Source of the DNA: PCC-7336 sp039817825
GTDB taxonomy: Bacteria > Cyanobacteriota > Cyanobacteriia > Thermostichales > PCC-7336
Reading direction: 5' to 3'
Length of the DNA: 64,000 nt
Assembly: GCA_039817825.1 (NCBI GenBank)
Contig: JBCBVA010000003.1
Coordinates: 1-64,000, forward strand
The notes beneath the pieces were generated by a model, which worked only from the letters and a program-made list of their open reading frames with translations, did not search any database and was not told the DNA's origin. Both the position numbers and the translations under genes were made by a program. How positions within the stretch are numbered: the first letter of the stretch is position 1; every line of letters begins with the position of its first letter. Below, in pieces: positions 54,413 to 63,927 of this stretch.

Positions 54413-54667
54413 TTACTGGGCTTTTGAGCGCAAAAATGCTTGCAGGACGGTGGAGAAAACCCGCCGATATATCTCAGAATGGCGACTGACCCCTAAGTCC
54501 TCTGCCGTTAAAACAGCGTCGGCAAATCGGCGAGCAGTTCTGGGCGGAGAAGCCGATAATCTACCCTGCAGAGTTGGTGGCAAACAGCATCCGTGTTCTA
54601 CACAAAGGTTATCGAGTAAGTAGCCCACCTCTCGTTGACTCAGCAGTGCTCGATAGTCAGCAGGCAA
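54413..54667 (-). CDS. Small conserved-looking protein, unknown
   Basis: 84 residues from TTG at 54667. The sequence LLSQREVGYLLDNLCVEHGC, CLPPTLQGRLSASPP and RRFADAVLTAEDLGV has the regular pattern of a conserved helical protein, so it is kept as a gene. No family name can be given with confidence. It is 34 bp upstream of the DUF3611 gene on the same strand, so they may be co-transcribed. Confidence 0.55.
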   Translation of the reverse strand: MPADYRALLSQREVGYLLDNLCVEHGCCLPPTLQGRLSASPPRTARRFADAVLTAEDLGVSRHSEIYRRVFSTVLQAFLRSKAQ

Positions 54668-54825
54668 CTCGTGATCGTTTGGAGTGATGCCGACCTGTTC
54701 GACAGTATGGTGTCTTTCCCATGAGTGGTGAATTCAAGATGATAGAGATCGACCAGGATATGATCGGAACCTGTGTCCGGAAGCATCGCGCGCAGTGACC
54801 CGGAGTTCTTGAAATTGAGGTGGGG

Positions 54826-55011
54826 CTAGTCTACCGATTTAATCTTGCCTAGCCGAATGTCCTCCTGAATTTCTCTGAGCAAATCTTGCTCTTCAGGGCT
54901 GACGCGTCCATCGGCAAGCACTGCAGCCATAATTTCATCTTGCTCGGCACGGGTTAACTGCCGATCAGCGACAGCTCTTTGGACAATTTCGCGTACCCGT
55001 TCAATATCCAC
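54826..55011 (-). CDS. Small acidic helical protein, TerB-like half
   Basis: 61 residues from GTG at 55011, six bases after GAGG; a frame extending to 55071 is not supported by a ribosome site. MDIERVREIVQRAVADRQLT and LADGRVSPEEQDLLREIQ resemble one metal-binding repeat of TerB-like proteins. No known role. Confidence 0.6.
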   Translation of the reverse strand: MDIERVREIVQRAVADRQLTRAEQDEIMAAVLADGRVSPEEQDLLREIQEDIRLGKIKSVD

Positions 55012-55621
55012 CGAAACCTCTCTTGAATAGGAGTTTGTCAGTAGGAGTGAGCCGACAATGCGGTGTCGCATACACTCCTGCAGTATGTGACTGAGCGATA
55101 GTAACAGAAATGAAGCAAAAATCGGATCGATTCTTGCAAATTAGCCCGTCCCTCAGCGGTGCCGATCGCGAGATGGCAAGCAGCGTCGGTGCGACCCAGC
55201 CGGTGGTAGGATGCAGAGCCACAGACAACTGGCAAGAGATATCGCGAACATTTTGGCAAAATGGCAGAGTTTATTGCCATTCCAATACCCGCAGCAAGGC
55301 CAGCGGATAGAGCAGGAGAGGCAGGTCTGGACTAGTTATACCTGAGTTCGATCGCTCTCACCCACCTCCCTCCCAACATGGGGAAAGAGACGTTACACAC
55401 CCAAATCTAAATAGTATGGCCATCCGCTGTCTGGCTGGAGGGTGGAGACAGCTAAAGGCCTTGATTTGCAAGGAACCATGCTCGAAAAACGCTTCATGGC
55501 GGATTGCCGATCTCCGTCAGTCTGTCTGGGCCTCGCTCGCCCTCGGACTCTATGCTATGGCGAAATAGGATCGAGTTGGCATCTTCTCTAGCTGAACTAC
55601 ATTACCCACCACCAAAACCTG
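55012..55621. other. Intergenic, 610 bp
   Basis: Holds repeat copy D, 114 bp upstream of the YdcF-like gene. Overlapping frames on both strands near 55000-55310 lack support. Confidence 0.45.
55419..55507. repeat. Dispersed ~90-bp inverted-end element, copy D
   Basis: Left end GCCATCCGCT, right end GGCGGATTGC. Inner blocks GGTGGAGACAGCTAAAGGCC, TTGATTTGCAAGGAA and AAACGCTTCATGG match the other copies. Confidence 0.8.
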
Positions 55622-56437
55622 TTGAGGATTGCCGTGTTTGTCTTGCTGTCCAAAGTGTTACCACTGCTGATTTATCCGCTTGGGCTGGTGTGTTGGGTAT
55701 TTTTGCTGGGCCTATTGACGATACGCACCCGACCTCGGGCCACAGCGATCGCCCTAAGCCTTGCTGTGGCCTACTTGTGGCTCAGCAGTACAACCCCGGT
55801 TATGTACGCCATCGTAGGTTCGCTAGAGCGCCAGTACCGTCCGACCGAGCTCCCTGAGGCGGATGCCATTGTGCTGCTGGGGGGAGCGACTCGGCCAGCG
55901 ATTGAGCCCAGAGCCGAGGTGGATTTGAGGGATGAGAGCGATCGGATTGTTCGGGCTGCCCAGCTGTATCGCGACGGCAAATCACCATTCATTGTGGCCA
56001 GTGGTGGACGACTGAAGTGGGGCACTGACCCTTTACCCGTTGAAGCGTCAGAGGCTTACGACATGGCTCGCATTCTTCAGTTGCTCGGAGTGCCGGAGAC
56101 CAGCATTATTCTGGAGCCAAATTCCCGCAACACTTACGAAAATGCTGTTTTTGTCCAGCCGATCTTGGAGGAACGCAATATTAATCGCATCTTGTTAGTC
56201 ACTTCGGCCATGCATATGCCACGATCGCTGCTGATTTTTCAAAAGTTGGGTATCGAGGCGATCGCTGCTCCCACCGATTTTATTGCCGTCCCTTCCCAAG
56301 ACTCCCGCACGCTCAAAGATAATCTGGCGCAACAGTTGATTGACGCATTGCCACAGGCGAGTAATCTGGCCCTAACGACCCGCGCGATGAAAGAGTACGT
56401 GGGGCTAGTGGTGTATCGGTTGAAAGGGTGGCTTTAG
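55622..56437 (+). CDS. YdcF/SanA-like DUF218 membrane protein
   Basis: 271 residues from TTG at 55622 or GTG at 55634. Two N-terminal transmembrane segments precede the DUF218 domain (about 75-250): EADAIVLLGGATRPA, PFIVASGGRL, EPNSRNTYENAVF and ILLVTSAMHMPRSLLIFQ. E. coli relatives (ElyC, SanA) act in envelope integrity and may handle lipid-linked glycans. ElyC-like topology fits. It is on the plus strand with no close partner. Confidence 0.88.
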   Translation: MRIAVFVLLSKVLPLLIYPLGLVCWVFLLGLLTIRTRPRATAIALSLAVAYLWLSSTTPVMYAIVGSLERQYRPTELPEADAIVLLGGATRPAIEPRAEVDLRDESDRIVRAAQLYRDGKSPFIVASGGRLKWGTDPLPVEASEAYDMARILQLLGVPETSIILEPNSRNTYENAVFVQPILEERNINRILLVTSAMHMPRSLLIFQKLGIEAIAAPTDFIAVPSQDSRTLKDNLAQQLIDALPQASNLALTTRAMKEYVGLVVYRLKGWL

Positions 56438-56627
56438 AGTTCGTCCTGCGGAATCACTAGTCTTACCTGCAGAACTCTCTATCAAACCAGCCTCACCGCG
56501 CGACAACCGCAAGAAGAACCGCTCGATAGCCGAGGGGCGTCTATGAATGGTTACGATAGGTAACGTAGCAGTTGCGCTGATTGCGGCTTCTAAATAGTTT
56601 TTTCACCCTGACGTTGAGATATCTTCG

Positions 56628-57587
56628 ATGGATTGGAGTTCTGCCATCCCTGCTCTTGTGGTTACGTTACGAGAAGGGGTTGAAGCCACACTGGCCGTAG
56701 GCATCGTTTTGGCATATCTCAACCGCGTCGGGCAACAGACACTGTACCGATGGGTGTTGGGTGGGGTTGTTGCAGGGATTGTTGGCAGCGTTGTGGTGGG
56801 GTTGCTCCTGCAATCAGTCGCCAATTGGGCCACGACGGAACATCCTGCCTCCGCTCCGGCGATCGAACCCATGTTGGAAGGCATTATCGGTATCGTTGCG
56901 ATTGTGTTGCTGAGCTGGATGCTGGTGTGGATGGCTCGTCAGGCAAAGTACCTGAAGGGTGAGACGGAACGGGCTGTGGCGACCGTGCTCGATCGCGATC
57001 GCGGTGCGGCTTTAGGATTGGCCAGTCTGGCCGGAATTGCTGTGTTGCGGGAAGGGGTCGAGCTGGCTCTGTTCTTATTGGCACAGGTTCAGCGGGGATG
57101 GATGTCTGTGGCCGGTTGCGGTGCTGGTTTGGTAGGGGCTTTAGCGATCGGGCTGCTCCTGTTTCGCTGGGGCATCCGCATCAATCTGGGGCGCTTCTTC
57201 AAAATTATGGGGGTGTTTCTGCTAGCTATTGTGGCGGGATTGGTTATGTCCACGCTGGCAGATTTGGATGAAGCTACTGTGGCGCTCGACCGCCTGTGGG
57301 CGGCTGGAACGCTGTGCTCGGGGCTGGCCAGCGGACAGGATGTGTGTTGGCTCGGGCCGCAGGTGTGGGATCTCAGCGCAACATTGCCCCAGCGTCAGTT
57401 TCCCGGCATGGTGCTGCGATCGCTGCTCGGATATACAGACCAACTGTATTGGGTGCAAGCCATTGCCTACGGAGCATTCTGGGCGATCGTAGGTGGGCTC
57501 TACGCTCGCAGTCTGCCTGGCGCAACTCGATCGACAACGATGGAATCTAGCGATCGCTCGGACACTGCCGATCGCCAGCTCTCGTAG
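56628..57587 (+). CDS. FTR1-family iron permease
   Basis: 319 residues with about seven transmembrane helices. The two iron-binding REGxE motifs are present at 15-19 (LREGVEATLAVGIVLAYL) and 141-145 (LREGVELALFLL). FTR1/EfeU permeases import oxidised iron; bacterial forms often act with EfeO and EfeB, neither of which is nearby. ATG start. Confidence 0.9.
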   Translation: MDWSSAIPALVVTLREGVEATLAVGIVLAYLNRVGQQTLYRWVLGGVVAGIVGSVVVGLLLQSVANWATTEHPASAPAIEPMLEGIIGIVAIVLLSWMLVWMARQAKYLKGETERAVATVLDRDRGAALGLASLAGIAVLREGVELALFLLAQVQRGWMSVAGCGAGLVGALAIGLLLFRWGIRINLGRFFKIMGVFLLAIVAGLVMSTLADLDEATVALDRLWAAGTLCSGLASGQDVCWLGPQVWDLSATLPQRQFPGMVLRSLLGYTDQLYWVQAIAYGAFWAIVGGLYARSLPGATRSTTMESSDRSDTADRQLS

Positions 57588-57685
57588 TGGAGTCCACTCT
57601 CCCAGCTCGATGTTTTCAATCGTGTCTCGCTACGTGGCATCCAGTCCGAGGTGAGACAAGCCCAACCTGAAGCAACATTCGCCAT

Positions 57686-57709
57686 AAAAAAAGGAGCCCA
57701 AAGGCTCCT
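57686..57709 (-). terminator. Rho-independent terminator of pgk
   Basis: AGGAGCC (57692-57698) pairs with GGCTCCT (57703-57709); on the minus strand the stem is followed by a run of Ts (57686-57691). It lies 64 bp after the pgk stop. Confidence 0.9.
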
Positions 57710-57772
57710 CAACGTTACAGAAATAGAACGGCAAGACAAGAGTATCCACCGCCCCATACCAGAATCTACAGA

Positions 57773-58990
57773 TTAAGCATCAGCCAAGGCTGCGATACCA
57801 GGCAGAGTCTTGCCCTCCAGCAGTTCCAAACTGGCACCACCACCAGTAGAGATGTGGCTCATCTTGTCCGCAACCCCCACTTTCTCGACCGCCGCCACAG
57901 AATCGCCACCGCCAATGATCGTGATGGTACCGCCGGCAGTCAGACCCGCTAGGGTCGTGGCGATCGCCTCGGTACCCTTGGCAAATTTGTCGAATTCAAA
58001 CACCCCCATAGGGCCATTCCAGATGACGGAACCGCAGTCTGCCAGTGCAGCCTGGAAGGTGCTAATGGCATCGGGGCCGATGTCCAAGCCCATCCATCCA
58101 TCGGGAATAGCATCGATGCCGACCGTCTGCGCTTCTGCGTCGGGAGCAAACTTGTCAGCAACCACAACGTCGGTCGGCAGCAGCAGCTCGACGCCGCGCT
58201 CCTTCGCCTTCTTTTCCAGCGCTTTGGCTAGCTCTAGCTTGTCCTCTTCCACCAAAGAGTTCCCGACGCTGAGGCCGCGAGCCTTGTAGAAGGTGAAGAT
58301 CATGCCGCCGCCAACGATCAGCTTGTCTACCTTTTCTAACAAGGTTTCGATCACGCCGATTTTGCTGGATACTTTCGAGCCGCCCACGATCGCCACCAAA
58401 GGACGCTTGGGTGCTTCAATCGCCCCTTGCAGGAACTGCAGTTCCTTCTCGATCAAATAGCCAGCCACGGCAGGAGACAAATACTCGGTAACGCCAGCAG
58501 TGGAGGCGTGGGCGCGGTGGGCGGTACCAAACGCATCGTTGACGTAGAAGTCAGCGACAGACGCCAGTTGTTTGGCAAATTCGGGGTCATTGTTGGTTTC
58601 GCCAGCGTAGAAGCGTACGTTTTCCAGTAGCACTACGTCACCATTGTTCATGGCATCGACGGTCGCTTTCACTTCATCGCCAATGCAGTCGCTGGGCTTC
58701 TTCACCTCTTGGCCCAACACTTCGGACAGGCGGGCAGCCACGGGGGTGAGGCGCATGCTTTCGTTCACTTCACCCTTGGGACGACCGAAGTGGCTGGCCA
58801 GGATCACCTTGGTTCCTGCTCCCACTAGGGCTTTGATCGTGGGCAGAGCAGCACGAATGCGGGTGTCATCCGTAATTGCGCCGCTGTCATCCAAAGGAAC
58901 GTTAAAGTCGGCGCGGACTAAAACCTTTTTACCTGCGAGGGTGCTTGCATCGGGGCCTTCCAAGAGTTTGGCCAACGAAAGCTTTGCCAT
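57773..58990 (-). CDS. pgk: Phosphoglycerate kinase
   Basis: 405 residues. KKVLVRADFNVPLDDSGAIT starts the N-terminal lobe, with LASHFGRPKGEVNESMRLTP, and the nucleotide lobe has AIVGGSKVSSKIGVIE, IWNGPMGVFEFDKFAKGT and IIGGGDSVAAVEK. It transfers phosphate between ATP and 3-phosphoglycerate in the Calvin cycle and in glycolysis. Monocistronic with its own terminator; ATG start. Confidence 0.98.
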   Translation of the reverse strand: MAKLSLAKLLEGPDASTLAGKKVLVRADFNVPLDDSGAITDDTRIRAALPTIKALVGAGTKVILASHFGRPKGEVNESMRLTPVAARLSEVLGQEVKKPSDCIGDEVKATVDAMNNGDVVLLENVRFYAGETNNDPEFAKQLASVADFYVNDAFGTAHRAHASTAGVTEYLSPAVAGYLIEKELQFLQGAIEAPKRPLVAIVGGSKVSSKIGVIETLLEKVDKLIVGGGMIFTFYKARGLSVGNSLVEEDKLELAKALEKKAKERGVELLLPTDVVVADKFAPDAEAQTVGIDAIPDGWMGLDIGPDAISTFQAALADCGSVIWNGPMGVFEFDKFAKGTEAIATTLAGLTAGGTITIIGGGDSVAAVEKVGVADKMSHISTGGGASLELLEGKTLPGIAALADA

Positions 58991-59314
58991 AATTTAAGTA
59001 CCCTTATCTTTACGACTTTTAACATTCGAAGACATTCTACCGGACACTGACTCCCATAAAGCTGTCTCCGACAGCACCAGCAAAGGTTTTGCCGTCTCGC
59101 ATGTAGCGTGGGCGCTCTTGTTACATCCCTCTATGGCAGTCCGGGCGGGGGCTGTGGGATGAATGACACCATATCTACGGATTGGAACCAATTGGTTCCC
59201 GCTGGGGGAATGTCTGGAGGCGATCGCTCTGCGCCGTGACACCGTTCACCTCAAACGTTTGTGCTCGACCCACCAGTGAGCTGTCGATATGATGCCTCCA
59301 ACGGGAGAACGGAC
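58991..59314. other. Divergent intergenic region, 324 bp
   Basis: Upstream of pgk (minus) and the molybdoenzyme (plus). No gene or firm promoter is seen. Confidence 0.4.
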
Positions 59315-60376
59315 ATGGCACGTGCAGGGCGTCGTCGGTTTCTGCAATGGGGAGTGGCAGCATCTGGGATGTGGCTGGTAGGAGGTGCGATCGCTCCACA
59401 ACAGGGCAATGCCCTGACATTAGACGGCAAATGGCCGTTGCTCGACCTCTCCGATTTCACAATACCGTTGCCCGACCATTGGGTCACTCCCGTCGCAGAT
59501 TTCTACGTTCAATCGGCATTGCCGCAGCCGGATATCGAGCCGGTAGATGTCAGCAGCAACCGGTGGCGCCTATCGATGTCAGGGTTACTGGATGCCCCGC
59601 TTTCCTTATCACTGTCGGATATTCAACGTCAACCCACAGAAGAGGTGTACTGGACACTCGCCTGTATCGGCAATCAAGCGGGTGGAGAATTGCTGGGTAA
59701 TGCGTGCTGGCAGGGAACCAGACTGCTGCCAATACTAGAGCAAGTGGGAGTGATGCCTGAGGCCCGAGCGTTTGCCCTGCGCGGGGCAGATGGCTACGAA
59801 ACGGGAGTACTGCGGCAAGAGTTATTGCATCCCGACACAATGCTGGTCTACGCCATGAATGGCGAGTTGCTTCCCGCTCAACACGGATACCCCTTGCGAA
59901 TCTTGATTCCTGGTAAGTACGGCCAGAAGCAACCGAAATGGCTGACGGAGATTGAGGCCCTGGCCGAGCCGATTGCCGGACATTGGGAACGGCAGGGATG
60001 GTCGGATCGCGCCAATATCCTGACGCATGCGCTGTCTCGGCAGGTGCAGCAAGAGAGAGTGTCTATTCGTAATCGTCGCTTGACAGGGGAGAGGGGGGAC
60101 GTGGCGATCGCCGGAATGGCATTGGCGAGTGCGCAATCGATCGATCGTGTAGAGGTGAGTCAAGACGGTGGCATGACATGGAAGGTTGCAGAACACAATC
60201 ATCCGCCTACTCCTTACGAGTGGACCCTATGGCGACACCGCTGGCAATTGGAGCCAGGGGATTACACGCTGATGGCACGAGCTGTGGCGGGCAACGAGAC
60301 GCAACCGTTGGATGACATCATTCCGCTGGACGGCAACCAAGCGGTGCTGGCGATCAACTTGGTGATCGAGCCGTAA
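59315..60376 (+). CDS. Tat-exported sulfite oxidase-family molybdoenzyme
   Basis: 353 residues from ATG at 59315. The N-terminus ARAGRRRFLQWGVAASGMW is a twin-arginine signal. The molybdopterin domain has the metal-ligand cysteine C117 in VYWTLACIGNQAGGELLG, and HGYPLRILIPGKYGQKQPKW for cofactor binding. A C-terminal dimerisation domain (about 255-350) follows. It probably oxidises or reduces a sulfur compound in the periplasm. A frame from 59261 would hide the signal and is not used. The substrate is unknown. Confidence 0.9.
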   Translation: MARAGRRRFLQWGVAASGMWLVGGAIAPQQGNALTLDGKWPLLDLSDFTIPLPDHWVTPVADFYVQSALPQPDIEPVDVSSNRWRLSMSGLLDAPLSLSLSDIQRQPTEEVYWTLACIGNQAGGELLGNACWQGTRLLPILEQVGVMPEARAFALRGADGYETGVLRQELLHPDTMLVYAMNGELLPAQHGYPLRILIPGKYGQKQPKWLTEIEALAEPIAGHWERQGWSDRANILTHALSRQVQQERVSIRNRRLTGERGDVAIAGMALASAQSIDRVEVSQDGGMTWKVAEHNHPPTPYEWTLWRHRWQLEPGDYTLMARAVAGNETQPLDDIIPLDGNQAVLAINLVIEP

Positions 60377-60509
60377 CCTTTCACCTTGATGAAGCATATG
60401 GGTTAGCTCATTACCCGTTCCCCTCGCCGCACGGTATTCCACCCTAAACTCACCAGAGTCGCATGCATACAATGGGAATAGAGTTATTGAGCATCAGAGG
60501 AAAGACCCA

Positions 60510-61835
60510 TTGGCTGCACCTCGCGCACAGGTCATTGATGCTGTCGAGCAACTAGGACTGAGAGTGACCGTCGGTGACGTGGCATCCCAGACAGGGCTGT
60601 CGCTAGTGGATGCACGGCACGAGATTCAGGGGTTAGCTCAAGCTGCTGAGGGACATTTACAAGTCTCGGAAGGCGGTGAGATTGCCTATGCCTTCGACCC
60701 CAATTTCCGCTCTATTCTGGCCCGCAAAGCCCGCCGATCGAAGCTTGAAGTCTATCGCCGCTGGATCTGGGGAGCCTTCCTCTACGGCTTGAAGATCTCC
60801 TTTGGCGTCATCTTGGTGGTATCGATCGTCCTAGCGCTGATCGTTATTGCCATACTTATTGCCGCCAGCAGTCAAAATGGCGATCGCCGTAAAGGCTCTC
60901 GGTCTGGTCGTGGATATGGTGGTGGGTACTTTAGCGGCCCCAATATATGGTTGTGGGGGAATCCATTTTTCGGTCGCCGACGCCGCTCCACCCGTCGTCG
61001 CGCATCCACTCGTTCCGGCTCTTCAGGTGAGGACGCTCAGCTAAATTTTCTAGAAGCGGTGTACTCTTTCTTGTTTGGTGATGGCGACCCTAACGAAGAC
61101 TTAGAGGAGCAACAAGACCGAGCAATCGCCAGTCGCATTGTGGCGAACGGAGGTGTCTTGGCGGTAGAAGAAGTCTTGCCTTACCTGCAAGCGCCACCTA
61201 GAGAACAGCCGCTTGATGACGAGTTGGCAGATTTTGAAGATTTGATGCTGCCGGTTTTGGTCAAGTACGACGGTTTTCCCGAAGTGAGCGATCGCGGAGA
61301 TATTGTCTACCGCTTCCCCGAATTACAAGTCACTGCAGATGATGATGTTCTGCCCGCACCCGTACACCCGTTGGCCTATGTAGAAGAATTGCCCTGGACG
61401 TTCAGTCTTGCGACTGCCAATCAACGCACCTTAATTGCGGGGCTGGGAGCCTTAAATGTTGTCCTGTGGACGGGGCTGCAAGCCTATGCGCCAGAGTTGG
61501 CCAGCATCATTGGCGCACCTACCGCCCTCGTGGCCATCGGATTTGGCATCCTCTTGCTGTACGGTGCAGGATTTTTGATCGTGCCCCTGGTGCGGTGGTT
61601 TGCAATCCAGCGTCGTAATCGCCCTCTGGCAGACCGCAATCAGCGACGCAGTTTCTGGCGATCGCAGCTACAGTCTCCCTCCGCTACGCTGACCCACAAA
61701 CGGCAGTTTGCCCGCCAGTTTGCTCGTACTGAAGTGTTTGAGGAAGATGACGCCATTTATCGAGGCGATCGTGATGTCATTGAACAGCGCGACTACCAAT
61801 TGGACAGCCCCGAGTTCCGCTCATTAAATGAGTAA
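60510..61835 (+). CDS. Conserved cyanobacterial membrane protein, unknown
   Basis: 441 residues from TTG at 60510, which has GAGGAAAG about six bases upstream. A soluble N-terminal part (VIDAVEQLGLRVTVGDVASQ) looks like a winged-helix domain. One helix at about 90-120 (GVILVVSIVLALIVIAILIA) is followed by a Gly/Tyr then Arg/Ser-rich region. Two further helices lie near 310-365, and the tail is Arg-rich and acidic. Homologues exist in cyanobacteria and perhaps chloroplasts, but no function can be given. Confidence 0.7.
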   Translation: MAAPRAQVIDAVEQLGLRVTVGDVASQTGLSLVDARHEIQGLAQAAEGHLQVSEGGEIAYAFDPNFRSILARKARRSKLEVYRRWIWGAFLYGLKISFGVILVVSIVLALIVIAILIAASSQNGDRRKGSRSGRGYGGGYFSGPNIWLWGNPFFGRRRRSTRRRASTRSGSSGEDAQLNFLEAVYSFLFGDGDPNEDLEEQQDRAIASRIVANGGVLAVEEVLPYLQAPPREQPLDDELADFEDLMLPVLVKYDGFPEVSDRGDIVYRFPELQVTADDDVLPAPVHPLAYVEELPWTFSLATANQRTLIAGLGALNVVLWTGLQAYAPELASIIGAPTALVAIGFGILLLYGAGFLIVPLVRWFAIQRRNRPLADRNQRRSFWRSQLQSPSATLTHKRQFARQFARTEVFEEDDAIYRGDRDVIEQRDYQLDSPEFRSLNE

Positions 61836-61918
61836 CCGCTGCCACACCAGTCACTCCGGCCAATCCTCTCAGCCCACTACAACGCAGGGATAAGTCTGAA
61901 GGGGAGTCTAGAGAGTGC

Positions 61919-62572
61919 CTATAGCCGTTCTTCCCACACCTGTTGTAGGCGAGCCTGCAATTCTGGAGTATCCTCTACTGCGGCAAAAATTTCTTGAAAG
62001 CGGGCCACGGTCATACCCTCCTCTTCCACCACCTGCTGCATATCTTGCTCCAAGCTGTCCCTGACCCGATCCACAGCTCCCTCAGCCCGCTCAAATCGCA
62101 CCAGTTCCTCCCGTTCTACCCCCTCTGTATTGCCATCGCGAATATCCAAAAACTGTTCGGGGGTGAGGTTCTCCGAGGAAATTGCATCAGCCAGATCGCT
62201 TTTGGCTTCTTCCCGTAGCTCTACCATCTGAGCAAACGCCGTTGCAAACACTTCTAATTCTTCCTGGGGCAATGACTGCTCCAGACTAGAGTCTTCCCCT
62301 TCACCGGCAACATCCAGTTGGGCCTGAGTAGACAATGGCAGTATCTGAGCCTGAATGGGGGCAATCGCTACTACTGAAAGCAAGAGGTTACAGGCGATCG
62401 CTGCAATTGCGGTCTGGGCGCAACCGACTATAGTCAGCCATCGCTTCTCCTGCGGACTAGTCGGACCGCCCCCCTGAGTGACATGAGTGCCAGTTAGCAG
62501 CGGATACTCAATGGGCTCGGTCTTCTCAAACAGCACAACACCTACGCTCCTTTCTGCAAGTTCAACGTCCAC
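61919..62572 (-). CDS. DUF4168-like exported protein
   Basis: 217 residues from GTG at 62572. A hydrophobic segment at about 48-75 (AIAAIACNLLLSVVAIAPIQ) acts as signal or anchor, though it lies unusually far from the start. The rest is acidic and helical: LEVFATAFAQMVELREEAKS and MTVARFQEIFAAVEDTPELQ, the DUF4168 pattern. Location would be periplasmic or lumenal. No known function. Confidence 0.7.
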   Translation of the reverse strand: MDVELAERSVGVVLFEKTEPIEYPLLTGTHVTQGGGPTSPQEKRWLTIVGCAQTAIAAIACNLLLSVVAIAPIQAQILPLSTQAQLDVAGEGEDSSLEQSLPQEELEVFATAFAQMVELREEAKSDLADAISSENLTPEQFLDIRDGNTEGVEREELVRFERAEGAVDRVRDSLEQDMQQVVEEEGMTVARFQEIFAAVEDTPELQARLQQVWEERL

Positions 62573-63020
62573 ATTGACAGATACCCCTCTCTTCTCCCTG
62601 CCCTACGCACAATTTGGGAGCGCGCGCAGCCATCAGAAGCTATATCGCTTCAGTCATATCTCGTCGCTGACTCAAGCTGTCTGACGACCTTAGGCCGCCA
62701 AGGAACTGTATGCTCTATCAAACGGAACTGTGGAATCTTCGCTCACGCTAGCCGGCGCTCAAGCTGACTCGAACGCGAACAACATCACCAATGGGTTTAA
62801 GCTAACGAGATCTGCCCACAAGCTAGCAGTTACGCAGTCAAAGCTTAACTATCTGCTTCACGATCCGGTTCTAATCCCTTTCAACGCGATGCCCATCTCA
62901 CCACAGCCTCAAGATACCCAGTACGCAGATTGACAGTGCTGTAACAGTGCCTCATAAGTGCTACGACAACTGCCCAGCGATTGACCGTCGATTTTGCCAA
63001 TTCCCCCAAAGCACGCCTCA
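62573..63020. other. Intergenic, 448 bp
   Basis: No accepted gene. A plus-strand frame at 62730-62933 is serine/asparagine-rich with no ribosome site and is not counted. Confidence 0.4.
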
Positions 63021-63764
63021 TTAGCTTGTAGGGGAGTTGGGGAGCCCGTTGGCGATGTCGTACACTTCGTTGATATAGCGGGCAACGTTTGCAGGAATGC
63101 CGATCTCGCGGGTGCGTGCTAGTCCTTGCCGGTAGCTGGCTAAGCTCCAATGGATAGCTTGACTATCCTCAACTCCATCTTGCCGCCACGTATCGTACAG
63201 CGTGCGAATCCATCGGGTCGTACCCTCCAAGTTTTCCTGGATATCGTAGCGATCGCGAATTCCCAAATCCTTGCCCAACGCGGCAGAAATTTGCCCCAAA
63301 CCCCGGGCTCCCGTTCGAGACCTTGCTTTTGGATCGAACCCAGATTCCCGTGCCACGAGGCCAGCGATCAATCGCGGGTCAATTCCGTACTGGCGACTGT
63401 AAAACTCTGTCCAATGGGCAATGTCTCTGGCATCAGATGCACTGAGATCGGGATTGTAACGGCGAATTAACTCTCGTAAATGATGGGAGGCCTGATGCTG
63501 GGTCAGCTCGAACGTGGGGGTACGTTCAAGAGGGAGTATGTCCTGCCCGATTGGCCGGTGACGGACATCGTGGATACTGACGGGCTGGACAGTCATACCC
63601 GTGGCAGCCCCCCAATCTGCTCTATGAATCGGAGTGGCTGTATAGATCTGGCTAGATGAATGGATGGCAGAGGTGCTCTGCCACAATTGGCTCCGGGCTG
63701 AACGCACGGAAAGCACCATCGAAACCACGACAGCGATCGCGATTCCTCCAATCCTCATCACCAC
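63021..63764 (-). CDS. Lytic transglycosylase (SLT domain)
   Basis: 247 residues. The N-terminal hydrophobic signal IGGIAIAVVVSMVLSVRSAR is followed by a linker. The SLT domain (about 115-240) has the catalytic glutamate E140 in LVARESGFDPKARSRTGARG, then LGQI and SYRQGLARTREIG. It cleaves peptidoglycan between MurNAc and GlcNAc in the periplasm. ATG start (MVMR; the third codon is also ATG). Confidence 0.88.
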   Translation of the reverse strand: MVMRIGGIAIAVVVSMVLSVRSARSQLWQSTSAIHSSSQIYTATPIHRADWGAATGMTVQPVSIHDVRHRPIGQDILPLERTPTFELTQHQASHHLRELIRRYNPDLSASDARDIAHWTEFYSRQYGIDPRLIAGLVARESGFDPKARSRTGARGLGQISAALGKDLGIRDRYDIQENLEGTTRWIRTLYDTWRQDGVEDSQAIHWSLASYRQGLARTREIGIPANVARYINEVYDIANGLPNSPTS

Positions 63765-63927
63765 CGTCCCTCATTCTGACCAATACCCAAACAGTAGCCG
63801 CGATTGACAAGCCCAGCTTTCTTTCCTTGGACAGAATCTATGCTTTCCTCCGCAACGCGTTCAGTTCCTGTTCAGGCCATCATTTGAGTGCTGTCAGTAG
63901 AGTTAAATCACTACCCTTTAAAGCCAC

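Noticed and set aside
62730..62933. 67-codon serine/asparagine-rich frame
   Set aside because: No ribosome site, no homology pattern; likely chance.
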